Source: Clytia hemisphaerica (taxonomy: Eukaryota; Cnidaria; Hydrozoa; Leptothecata; Clytiidae). Taken from it: 64,000 nt of DNA. The DNA lies in the NCBI GenBank assembly GCA_902728285.1, contig CACVBU010001051.1:682001-746000 (forward strand), given 5' to 3'. A program made the position numbers and the translations under genes. The notes below the pieces were generated by a model, which ran no database searches, was not told where the DNA came from, and worked only from the letters and a program-made list of their open reading frames with translations. How positions within the stretch are numbered: the stretch's first letter is position 1; the number at the start of each line of letters is the position of its first letter. Shown piece by piece: positions 33,446 through 44,900 of the stretch.

Positions 33446-35080
33446 CACAGGAAAATTTTTTTGATTCCATAGGCTATGGAAATGTATATTTCCAGATCTG
33501 GAAATCTAAATTTTTCCCTAACCAATCCCTAACTAGGGAAGGTGCAACAGCTCCCTAGTAATGAATGAAATTTCCCGATCTTATGACTACCTAGGGATGT
33601 TAAATTTCCGAAGCGAACCCCAATAAAACCCCATAGGGTTACCCATATTCACGAATTAAATCCTGATTTATAGAAAGCTGGTAAAAATAATTAAATTTAT
33701 TATATACCTGTAGGCAAAAACAGCCATTGAATAATTCCTGATATACCATGGCTATTATACCACGGTAGAATTTTTTTTTCAAATTTTGCTTTCAAAGTTT
33801 GAGTTTTTTTGTTGCTCTTGTTGTTATCAAAGAAATTCATTAAAATAAATCTATTGTCAATTTCATGAACAAATTTTATGACTCAAAGTAATTAAGAAAA
33901 TCATTAAAAAAGAAAAACATTCGAACGTTCGATTATGGGAGTGTTTTATGTGAAACGTTCGACAATTGACATAATTAATGTTTTGTTTTTGCCTCTAGGT
34001 AGTACATAATAAAACATATATTCAATGGGTAAAAGTTGGTTATTGAATTTATTAACCCTCGCTGATGTATATTCAACTCGGCTTCGCCTCGTTGAATATT
34101 ACATCACCTCGGGTTAATAAATCTCAATAACCAACTTTTACCCATTGAATATCTGCTTATTATTCGATCATTCTGTGAGCATTGGTTCGATAGCTCTCAT
34201 TCGTTCTGACATGTACTTGCGCTACTTTGAGAATCCTGGCACTTTTGTCACAACAGTGAAGCTGCACTAGAGAGCCAACTTAATGACCTCAAACCCGTCT
34301 CACCGATCCACTGAGCCCTTGCGACGCAAGTCCATTGCGAACGAATGAGGCCGCCCTGGCGGGACGCCTCACCTTTAGCGTTGTGTTATACACTGATCGA
34401 ATACACCCTTATAATGGTTTGCTTTACATACGACTCGAACACTTTTGAGTGAAAAATCACTTGTGGTTTTTTCTCACGCATGCGTAATACAAGTTAGGGA
34501 AATCAATTTTCCCTAACCTAAAAAAAAATTTCCCGAACCTAGACTCTAATTTCTGACAGTTTAAAATTTTTGATTGAATTGTCTTATTTGAAGGTTTGAA
34601 AAATAAGTTCTGATTTAATTAATTGTTTAAAGGATACACTCAAATTAAAGAATTTGGGAAATCGAATTTCCCAATCTGGGACATTTTATTTCCCTAATTC
34701 AAGTAATCACATTTCCCAATCCAGAGAAAGAATAGAATAAAGCAAGCAAGGTCACAATTCGTGATATTTCCTTTCCCTAGCTTGTAGAAAGTAATCATTT
34801 CCAAAACTCGTGATCTCTCTTTTCCCGACTCATCCATAATCAGTTTAATTTCCCGATGTAATTCTGAATGGGTAACTAGAATGTTAAAAATATTAGTTTT
34901 CCCCATGTGGAAATCCGTTTTCACTAACACATTGGTGATACACTTCCAGTATGGGAAAATAGGTTTCCCTAGTTTCCTTACTTTCCCGAACTTAAAATTC
35001 TAGACCAATGTGATCGAATAAAAAACCACATCTGAAAATGAACAATCCCTAGGCTAGGGAATCAATAATTTTTTCCTGTG
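33446..35080. mobile_element. CACAG...CTGTG element with TTTCCC subterminal repeats, 3-bp target duplication
   Basis: The left terminus CACAGGAAAA followed by TTTTGATTCC is matched in reverse by GGAATCAATAATTTTTTCCTGTG. TGA flanks both sides (33443-33445, 35081-35083). Both flanks of the interior are dense in TTTCCC/GGGAAA and CTAGGGA motifs, an arrangement known from CACTA-type elements. No transposase frame. A long hairpin sits in the middle (34017-34151). Confidence 0.7.
34017..34151. repeat. Long imperfect hairpin
   Basis: TATTCAATGGGTAAAAGTTG followed by GTTATTGA...TTATTAACCC is answered in reverse, ending CAACTTTTACCCATTGAATA. The arms are about 55-60 bp with a CTCGGCTTCGCCTCG centre. 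The fold is strong enough to form a cruciform or an RNA hairpin. Confidence 0.75.
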
Positions 35081-35178
35081 TGAGAAACTGCAAGGTCAGG
35101 GAAGTTTTAAATAGGAAAGTAATTAAATAGGGAATTCATAGGTAGTCAAGAAGGTCAATGGGGTAGTAACATATTGCA

Positions 35179-35437
35179 TTACTCTTAGGTGCCAAATAGA
35201 CGGGGCGGGGTGGAAAATTTTCCAAATTTTAATAAACGGGAGGGACCTAATTGCCGGGAGGGTTGGAAATTGTACTTCTGAAAACCCAAAAATAAGGTAA
35301 ATATAGGCTAAAACTTCTATTTGCCAACTGAAAATATTCCTAAAAGTTAATAAACGAGGGGTCCTAATAAGGTTTGGAAATTTTCGAAAAATTAACAAGC
35401 AGGGGGGGGGCGCTTATTTGGCACCTAAGAGTACACA
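35179..35437. mobile_element. MITE family E (TACTCTTAGGTGCCAAATA ends)
   Basis: ACTCTTAGGTGCCAAATA is inverted against TATTTGGCACCTAAGAGT. G-rich subterminal runs and repeated TTAATAAACG motifs are shared with 46176-46425. Confidence 0.65.
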
Positions 35438-35803
35438 CTTTTTTTTAATAAGAATATCTATAAGAATATCAGGATGAAAATTGGCCAAATCGTAAGAATA
35501 CCCTCTAGGGTGAATTTCACAGAATTTGATAAGAATACAGTCATTTTGTATTTGATTAAAAGAAAAAACTGCTTCCTTTGTTAGAGATAAATTGAAGCTT
35601 TGAGGAAGAAATGTAATTTTAACCCTAAATGTTCACTCAAAAGTCCAAAACTCTCAAATTGATCATTTCTCATGTTTGTAAAAAAGTCAAGTCTATAAAA
35701 GTAAGAATACGTTAAGAATATTTCACCCTCAATTTTGACAATTTCTTAAGAATATTTCACCCTCATCCAAAGTACACTATTCTTATAAAAAAAAGGCGTG
35801 TAT
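35433..35803. mobile_element. MITE family F copy (ACACRCTTTTTTTT ends)
   Basis: ACACACTTTTTTTTAATAAG pairs with CTTATAAAAAAAAGGCGTGT, and the body has repeated AAGAATA motifs. A TA dinucleotide lies at each outer border. Similar copy at 43802-44169. Confidence 0.55.
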
Positions 35804-35829
35804 AAAGAGTAAATATACTTTATTGACTA

Positions 35830-36124
35830 CAAACCAACGAAGTAGAAGCCGAAGGCTAGAAGTCAATCTCTTTGGTAGGATTTGAAGCCAACAAATCCTA
35901 CCAAAATTGCGCGGCCTTGAGCGATCCGCCTGGTTTTTACACAAATGACAGATTAAAACTAAAATTTACCACTTAATTTCGAAAAAAAATCACTTGAAAA
36001 CAAAGGAATTGCTAGATTCAATCCGTCATCAAAAACACGGCATATATTTTAAGGCTTCACTTTTTCTTGCATAAGAAAGGTTAAAGATTCTCCTCTAGCC
36101 CTTCGGGCTTTAAACTCAATGCTA
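35830..36124. mobile_element. Family D repeat, good copy
   Basis: The ends carry GCCGAAGGCTAGAAGTCAAT and CTCTAGCCCTTCGGGC, inverted. It has an internal short hairpin, TTTGGTAGGATTTGAAGCC against TCCTACCAAA. The plus-strand copy at 57421-57690 is in the opposite orientation. Confidence 0.7.
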
Positions 36125-36452
36125 CAAACATGTAAAAATGGGGATGGAATCAATGGCTTCCTGAGATTACTGTATGAACATGAAATGGGATGGGCTGGGG
36201 TGCGTTCAGACTTTCATTCTAAAACACGACAAACGTCGGTACCGGACTGAATTTTCGAGAATGATTCTAATGTAAAGTATAAGGGTAAACAAGAAACGAG
36301 AGACTTTTATTTCAAAGAATTGAGCAGCAAGTGAAAAATGGATAGAATGTCAAAATAATGAAATATGCTTCTTACATAGGTGCTCTATAGTTTTTTTCAA
36401 ATTAAATATTATTGAGTTTACAAATGTTCTTTGTGAACTTAATTCGGTTTAG

Positions 36453-38950
36453 TTAGGGTTCAGGATTGCTCAATGTGTTTTGATCGGTTGTCGAGTCTCC
36501 GTTATCAGGCCCTTCCGGAAGGGAAACTAACGGCTCCGCGTCATTGGGCATGGTATGATTTTCTGCTTTCGGATCGACATCTGCCTGATCGCCTCCCGCT
36601 GTTGTATCTTCCGCTGCAATTTTTTTGGGTGAATATTTAATGACAATGAAATGAATGAGATTCGACATGACGTCATTGCCATCGATCCGGTCGACCGTCA
36701 ACGGACCTTCATAAGCACCAAACTTTCGGTCTCGTTTCCCGCTCGCACCTTTCGTGTACAATTCCACCAAAATATCGTCGGGAACTTTCATGCTTTGCAA
36801 TAAATTGTAGGCTTTACCATCTTTAATCAATGGTTGCCACACAGAGTTGTCGACATCGTAGTAACTATCGTAGAGGTGAGTATGTGTCATTGATGTTGGA
36901 TCAGGTGAATCTTGTGTGCCTATTGCTACTTGTTGGTTTTTTAACTTCTTTTCTTGGTTCAGCTGAAAATACTTTCCATCTCCATTAATCACTGTCAACG
37001 GAACTTGCTTCTCTTTATTATTTCCAGTGATTTCACTTTTCAAGACAGGGATCTCTTCGCAATACCCTTTTAATTCTGCTTTCTTGCAGATAGTGATGAA
37101 AATCTTCTTATCAATGGTTTCTCCTTGGCACAGCAGATTGTTGTTTCCTTCACAAATTTTGTCATCTTTTGCGATTGCCTTCACTGTGCTGTCATCCTCG
37201 TCTTTGTAAGGGTAGACTGTGATGGTATCCCATCGAACACTGCCTGGAAGTTGCATCATGGGAAAAGGGCTGAAGAAGGGCCCCCATCTAAACTGCTTGT
37301 TTTGCTCGTTCCAATGATGTGTTCCCACGAAGGCGAGGTCAGGTTCACTGCATGAAAGACTGATATTCTTGCCCCTCTCCATTCAGTGGGTGATTTGACT
37401 CGGTTCAATGTAATGGTTTTAACAACTCCTTTAAATTCATCTGTGATGCAAACTGAAGCATGGTGTCTTGGATTGTCTTGCAAATAATCTCTGGTGACGC
37501 ACATTTTAAACAATTTCTTGGGTGGACCGGGTTTCCCTTGTGCGTCTTTTGGAGGTTCTTTGTCATCAGCAACTGTTATCTGTTTGACATATTGATCAAA
37601 CTTTTGGAACTGTGATATGCGTTCTTTGTGATCTTTGGCTTTCAGCACGCTAGTTCTGTACTTCATTTTCAAGGTGAATAGCATGCCCATAGAAGAAGGA
37701 CCGATCATTTGGATTGGAAGTCCATCGTTCTCATCGAATGTCACATCTTGTCCCTTCTTAACCTGGTATTGTACAGTGATACTCTTGCCTTTGGGAACAT
37801 AAGCCGATCGCCAGGGGCCAGGTTGTTGTGCTTTTGTGCCATCTTCTAGATAACAGGAACCAAGGAGTGATTGTTGACTACAAAACATGACTTTCTTTTG
37901 AATATCTTCATCCACGTAGAATTCCTTCAAATAAGTGTTCAAGTGTTCGTACATTTTGGCGTTGTTGTGATAATAGTTGACTGTGTATCGCATCTTGTAG
38001 TGCTCGTAAGGGTTGAGGAAGGGTTTGAAAACTTTCTTGTTGTATTCACGGGAGTTTTTGAATCATATCTAAGAGGAGTTGCATAAAAACGTACGCTTTC
38101 CGCCTCGACTTTTCTTCCTTTGCTTCTTTCTTTGCTTCTTTTTTTGCTTCTTTCTTTGGGTCGGTTGGTGGAAGATCAGAAGGAGCGTCGTAGTATTTTT
38201 CTCCGACAATTTTCTGGATGACTTCTAAACCCTTCAAATAGGTTTGATAATGATATGTGGTGATCTTGGCGTACAATTCGTACAACTTTAAACAGCTGGT
38301 AGCGAAAGAATCCTTTTCTTCAATTTCATCTTCTTTCGGAATGGGCTCCCTCTCGAAATTGACAATTCTCCATTTTTCTAGCTTCCACTCCTCTTTCACC
38401 TTCCTTGCTTGAATGTCGAAATCACAAACCTTGGAGATATGATGTTCGATCTTGCCGAGTAAGTGTGTACTGGCCGTCAACACTTTGTAGATTTGAGGGG
38501 ACACTTCATCAAAAAGTTGCTGTTTGACTTCTTCTTTTCCTCCCATGTCTTCGATATTGAATTTCTGCTCATTGTTCCCTGTCAAAGGCTTGATCTCGTC
38601 GAAGCTTTCGATCATGTCCAAATGCTTCAAAAAAACCTCCGTCAATCTCTTATAACCGTTCCAATCAGCACTCAACTCCGTCTCTGTGAATTTTCTCAAG
38701 GATTTTTCGATCGCTTTCTGCAGTTTTGAAGATTCGCTTTCAGGGGGACCTTTTTGGTGTTTGTCGATCAGTGTAAGAATGGTCTTGACAGTATCTAGTG
38801 CTATGGCAACAAGGAAACCGACAGGTCCACCCGTCATTGCAGCCAACCCCGATGCCATTGTGATGGTTGAAATTGCGATGCCCATTTTATCCTTTTGCTT
38901 AATCTTATCATAAAGTGATTCTGCAGCGCCCAACGATGTACTCCACCCCT
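36453..38950 (-). CDS. Large last exon of the four-exon secreted gene (two frame breaks)
   Basis: Acceptor CTACAG|AGGGG at 38950 and stop TAA at 36453. Frame 1 runs to about 38050, frame 2 from there to about 37375, and frame 3 to the end. Each piece has protein-like composition, and adjacent pieces meet exactly at short homopolymers. A one-base shortening at the first break and a one-base lengthening at the second would give one frame. Reads or cDNA are needed to tell base-calling error from decay. A minus-strand AATAAA (36311-36306) is a possible poly(A) signal. Confidence 0.7.
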
Positions 38951-41900
38951 CTGTAGAAAGAAAACGAATGTTTTAAAACGAATGTTTTGGTTTGGAGGGC
39001 TTGTGGAAGGAAATATTAAAAGGGCTATTTAATGCAAACTGTTTGTGGCCTTTTTCCCGTCACAATCCCGGCAATAATACCAAAAAGACCTGTAATATAG
39101 TGTGAAGGCTTTTCAAATGAATACTGCAATTTATCCCTTAACTCTAAAATATTGCCCACTGATATGTACTAGTAATCTCATGGTTATAAGAAGGGAAATT
39201 CGGGATAAATTGCCCGAGGTCAATTTTGAAATTTTTTGAAATTTAAAACATTTCGAAATTTGACCGAGGGTAATTTATCCAGAATTTTACGAAAACAAGC
39301 ATGGGATTCCTGGTTAATCTCATTGTTTGGATTGAAATTCTAACAATTCTGAAAGACGTCAACACTGGAAATCAATCTGAAACTTTAAAAAGAGGTCTCA
39401 AAAAAGTCATAGAAACGCAAATCGAGTTTTAATAGGATAGTATTCCATTTACTTAAGCCTTTGAAGTTAGTAAGAACTTCAAAAAAGTGATTAGTTTTCA
39501 AACGATGGAAATTTCACTTTTGCGGGAAATTACAAAATCTAGGAGGGAAATTACAAAAGCTAGGAGGGAAATTACAAGTTCGCAAATTAACCTAAGCAAA
39601 AACGTCAATAGAATTTCAATCAACCACTGATATTATATGAAATTTAGGAACTTTTTGAAATCTTTCTTACTTTGTGCTTTACCCATCTTTTTGCCAGCGA
39701 ATTCATTAAGGTTGATATCTTTTATTTCTTTCACTAGAGCGTCGGTCGCATCGTTCGGATCGGTTTTCGGAGTTCGTTTCAGAACCGTATTGTCTCTCTC
39801 TTCCCGGGCTGTTCACTAGATGTCTAGAAAAATAAAGAAAAGGGTTTGGTTATGTGCCTACGTGCCTTCCGAAATAGAATAAACATTTGCTTTCTTTGTC
39901 AATTGGGGTAAACTGAATGTTAAAAAACCCTCGAGATCATATTTTTTGATTTTTCGGATTTTGCTCCAACTAACTGTGTATCTCGAAAGAATATGTCTCG
40001 TTTGTGAAATTAGTATGTGTTCAGATTGTGAGCAAACAATAAAGTAAAATCGTGCGATAAACAACACTATTGTGAACATTATAAATTATGCACTACATAT
40101 GTAGATAAGAGGTTGAAGTTTTAAAAGAAGTTGGAAGAAAAAAATATGAAGAATCCTGCAACAGAATCGAAACCCAAAAATCATTGACTGGAAAAAGTAG
40201 TGTTAAATAAAATCAAAGATTTTCAAAAAAATTGTGTACGACCAAACAAGGCATACTTGACTAACAATAGCGTATTAAGGCCGTTTTTCAATCTTAAAAG
40301 GACTGAAAGTCGAAAAATTTCGTACTCGCTTCGCTCGCTTTGTTGTCTTCATACATTTCCTTCCATGACATAGGTGTCAAATATTGGAATTTGCGTCCTC
40401 TGCTTGTACTACCGCTCCACCTGGAGATCGTGTTTAAGTCTACGGCTTCTCAAACCATATGTGGTACAACCTCGATTTGAAATTAAAAAAGACTTCTTAC
40501 GGGTCTGCGAGGAAGCAAATCCCACACCAAAAGCCCATCCTACGCCAGAGGGGTAGTTTTTTGTAACTTTGGCGCGGCAGACCTAAAAAATTGCTTTATT
40601 AAAGCTGAAATAGCTGTAAAAGATGCCTTAAAAGGTCGACGCTATCGAGAATTAGGTCACAAAACTGCAGAAAACTTCATATTGGCGAAAATGTTTGGCA
40701 TAAGAATAGGTTGAACTGCTTAAAGAAATCATAAAAAGGTCACATATTTAACCCAATAAGGTCACAATCGTTTTAACTAAAGATATAAAAGCAAAATTGG
40801 CGCGTGAACATGAAAATGGTTTTGTTCGGGCGTGAATACGTGAATTGGCAAAATTTTGTGCGTGAATACGTGACCCTCTTTACCCCTTTGAAGGGTCAAA
40901 ACTTTTTTTACTTCATTTTTGAGGTTTAGTACTAATGTTTTTTTCTAAATCTCCATCAAATTTGTGACATTTTGGTATGCAATATGACCATGTTTTGAGA
41001 AAGTCGATTTTCAGACTTAATTGGCCACCACCATAAATGAGCTTTAAAATAGAATATTGAGGGCCTTACGATTTCTTTGTGGTGTAACCATGGAGAAGAA
41101 AATGATTTTTTCGTACCTACCATAAGTATAGGTACCTAAAAAGTATAGGTTTTATGACCTTAAATTCATTTGTGTAATCTCTAGGTCCGAAAAACATGAT
41201 TTTTTGAAGGGATTTTTGATAATTTTTTAATAACTTCGAATTATTTTACGACACTTTACGATAGTTAAAATTCTTGCAATTAGTTATTTTATGAGAGTAC
41301 TTATTATTAGAGATTGTAGAAAAGTGAATTACACAATATTAAAAATTAAGTTTGGTGGTTAGGAGAGCCCAAAACCCAACTTTGCAGGTTTTAAGGGGTG
41401 TTTGGTTTTAAGGGGTATCCACTGGTACCTTTCTGATTTATTGACCGCTATATATTTGCCTACAAGCTAAGATGTCTGCGGCATTATCGGAAAAGGTCTA
41501 TTTAGTGAATGATCATGACATATATTGTTGTAAGAAACAAACTAGGAGAAAAACAAACAAACAAGGAGAAAAACAAACAAACAAGGAGATGTTAAAAATC
41601 TTACATACCCCATCATATTTTGTGCAAGTCGCACACATGTGAGCGACTAGACGCTGATAACCTCGCAACGCTGAGCCAAATCGAAACTAAGATCGATCTT
41701 CTTGAATCCATTGTGTCACGGGAACCTCAGCCGAAGTCATTCCATAGATCAAAGAAAAGCGTAACTGAGGCCGAACTAGAGGCCCTTCTGAAGCTAGTGG
41801 CTGTTGAAGGTGACAACAACAAGACAACATCAATGGCAGATGTATTCAATCAAGGACACTTGTATAGCGTAGCTTCGCTATACAAGTGTCCTTGATTCAA

Positions 41901-44900
41901 TTTAAAGCTCGAGGAGACAGGTTTACACAAAACCTTTAGCCTTTATAAAGAGAAAAGATTCACTAGATTAGGTTATCAAGCGGGGTCAGTCTACGATAGC
42001 CTGCCTATTTTTCATAAAGTACTCGAAGAAACGCCATTGAATAACCTTCTTTGAGGGCTTGCCGAATTTATCTAGAAAGTGACTTCATCATTGCAGGTTT
42101 TAAAGCACTGGCAAACTTTACATATAATGTAACCATGCCTTTTTTGAATTTCACCGAAAAGGCAATGTTCTACCGAAACTTTGTACTGACCTTTCGAGCA
42201 AGAGGCTAGAAACCCTTACTGAATACAAAGTTGATTGGACACACGTGCATGTTGTCAAAGAAGGTCCAATTACTGAACTCGATACTTACTTATTAGACGA
42301 GATGTACCTTCAAGCTACTATTTGAGTTGAATTGCAGTGTAAGCGAGAGTACTGGGCTCCAGATGGGGAAAAAACAAATCAACGTGCTACCAGCCCGGGG
42401 GTCACTCGATTTTGAAAACGACCGTACGTTCGGCCAAAAATCAGGTCTCTAAAATTGGACCCTTACAGTGCAGGAAAAATTTGGCTGAAAATCGACCCTT
42501 ATAGCGCAATTTTTCTAAATTTTATGCCCTTTTCAGGGCAAAATCTTTCTGAAATTTCTCAAATTTTAGCTTAAAGTTTGGTATTTTCTCAAATTTTACA
42601 CCCTTACAGTGCACTTTTTCCCACTTGCTCACAAATCAACCCTTACAGTGCACTTTCCAAAGTCCAAAAAACCTACCCTTAAGGGCCACACGTCCGGTAG
42701 GTTACTTACCTGGAGTGCCCCCTTCCCGGGGCTACCAGAATTCATCACATCGAATGAAAGACAAAAACATAAACTGTGAACATTATTTAGCAAAGTGTGG
42801 GTATCTAGCATCGCTTTCAGCTATCCTTTCAAATAAGTTGTTTAAAACAAAGAGAATTAGAGAGGACATCGTGCTCTTAGATGCAGATGAAAGCCTTTCT
42901 GCTCAGAAATCCTTTCAGAAAATCATGAGACTTCTCGACGAGATGGAAATTTCATGGACACAAAAACAAAATGAACTGAAGCGTGCTAGAATACGTGAAA
43001 ATATCAAGAAGAAGGCGAGAGCTTCTGAGTTTGTTGATCAAGTACTAAAGAAATGCAAAGATCACAACGGTCCATTAACATCGGTAAGTGAATTAAAATC
43101 ACTTGTTCAGTCCAACCCACCAGAGCTTAAAACATTCCTGAGACAGGAGATTCAATATCAGTGAGTCACTCATCAGCGCGACGCTGAGGTGAGAAGAGAA
43201 CTTTATAAGGTAAATAACCTTTCTCTTGAAGAAATGATCGAAAATCTGACTGTTCTTTTTATGATGAAACTACTGTCGAGGAAAGTGTGACCTTTCCATC
43301 ATTAAAGATAATGTTGCTCCTGAGAAAGGTTCAGCTACTGAGAAAACTGACAATTTTCAACCAAACCAGCCAGTTGCAGTTATCTGGGACGCAAAATTCA
43401 AACAGAAATGGTACGTCGGGTTCTTTCTTGATCGCAACAAGACAACAACGATGGGACATGTCGAATTGACCATTTTCAACGTAGAGGGACAACTGATGAA
43501 CTATGGTGTCGGTCTCCTGGATTCGACGATATCCAGGATACAGATGAAATACAAATACTACCAGTCAAAATCAAAGGTCAATGGAACTTTGATGACGTCA
43601 AGCCAACTTTCACAGTTGAAAACACTGACGAAATCAATAATGCTTTTAGTTTTGTTTGTAAAATTTCTGATTTATTATTAGATTTATGATCTATGTATCT
43701 TTACCCCACGCTCCATGTATTCATTTTCTCTGATTTGCTGCTGTATCGGCATGTACATATAGAGATGATCAGGCTTTACAAAAAAGTAAACATCAAAGAG
43801 TACACGTTTTTTTTTTTATTAGAACACCTAAAATTTGGCTGAGCCTGGATGTGCTTATTTTCTTAGCAATTTTCAGCCTAAAATGTTCTTAAATGCGTTC
43901 TTAATTTTTCAGACTCCTCTAAATCGACAATATCATGCAAAATAAAGAGCACTTAAAGTTGGTAAAATTTGGACATTATTTGACTCTCGATTTTAGAAAA
44001 TCCATCTCTAAGTTCAGTTAAAACTGCTTGAAAAGAGGAAAAAATTGTATTTTTTGTCATTTTTTTCCAAACTGAGACTGGGCATGTTCTTACGATGTTC
44101 TTAATTTTTCGACGAATTTCAGCCTCAATGTTCTTATAAACTAGGTTCTAATAAAAGAAAAAACGTGTATGCTGAAAATTAATTAAAATTCAGAAGTCGA
44201 GTTTTATACACCTCTGTACAAAAAGGCTTCCCACTTTTTTTTGAGACTTTTTTTTTTTGGTAAAATATTTTTGATCCTGCCTAGATATAGAATAAAGTTA
44301 ACCCAAAAAATTTTAGTTTGACATGCACAGGCAAAAAATTGAAATTTAACCATATTCACCCCATTCACCCCACTCGTAATAACAAGTGCTTTGACTAAAA
44401 AAGTCGAGCAACCTCATAAAAACGAACAAATTTCCCCCTACTAATATTTTCAGGGGGGGGGGTTTACTTTGTAGGGGTTCGAAATACCGTTTTCCCGTCA
44501 AAATTTTTGCTGAATCCCGGAATCCCGAAAATTGAAAAAAATAATAACACCGTCACACCGGTTTGTACAGGTTCAAATACCGGCAAAATGACAAAAGATA
44601 AGGCCAAATACCGTCACCGTCTGATTTTAAAATACCGTTTTCCCGTCTTTTGTTTCGTCAAATCCCGTAATACCGTTCTAAAAAAGGGTCAATCCCGTCA
44701 CACCGTAAAAGTACAAACTCTCCCTTTTCAGTATTTTCGAGGAGCTTTTCTTTAAATTCTATTAAATTATCAAGCTGCATGAATTCTTCAAGTATTTTTT
44801 TAATGTAATATAATCTTTTTTTTTATATTTCAAGCAAATGCCTCTGAAATCAATCAATCTATCAACAATTAAATCAATCAATTATTCCTGAATATTTTAA

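Larger units (their letters stand above)
41620..43690 (+). pseudogene. Relic of an unassigned intronless gene or transposon ORF, split by a hAT-like element
   Basis: Plus-strand pieces: 41620-41895 (LSQIETKIDLLESIVSREPQ), 42739-43164 (DIVLLDADESLSAQKSFQK, then TFLRQEIQYQ), and after a frame change about 43165-43690 (VTHQRDAEVRRELYKVNNLS, AVIWDAKFKQKWYVGFFLD, DIQDTDEIQILPVKIKGQWN). I recall similar EIQYQ...VTH...RELYKVN...WYVGFF proteins being widespread in cnidarian genomes, often multicopy, with unknown function. Frameshifts, a 21-bp foldback and an insertion at 42394-42730 mark it as dead. It lies in intron 1 of the secreted gene, on the opposite strand. Confidence 0.55.
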
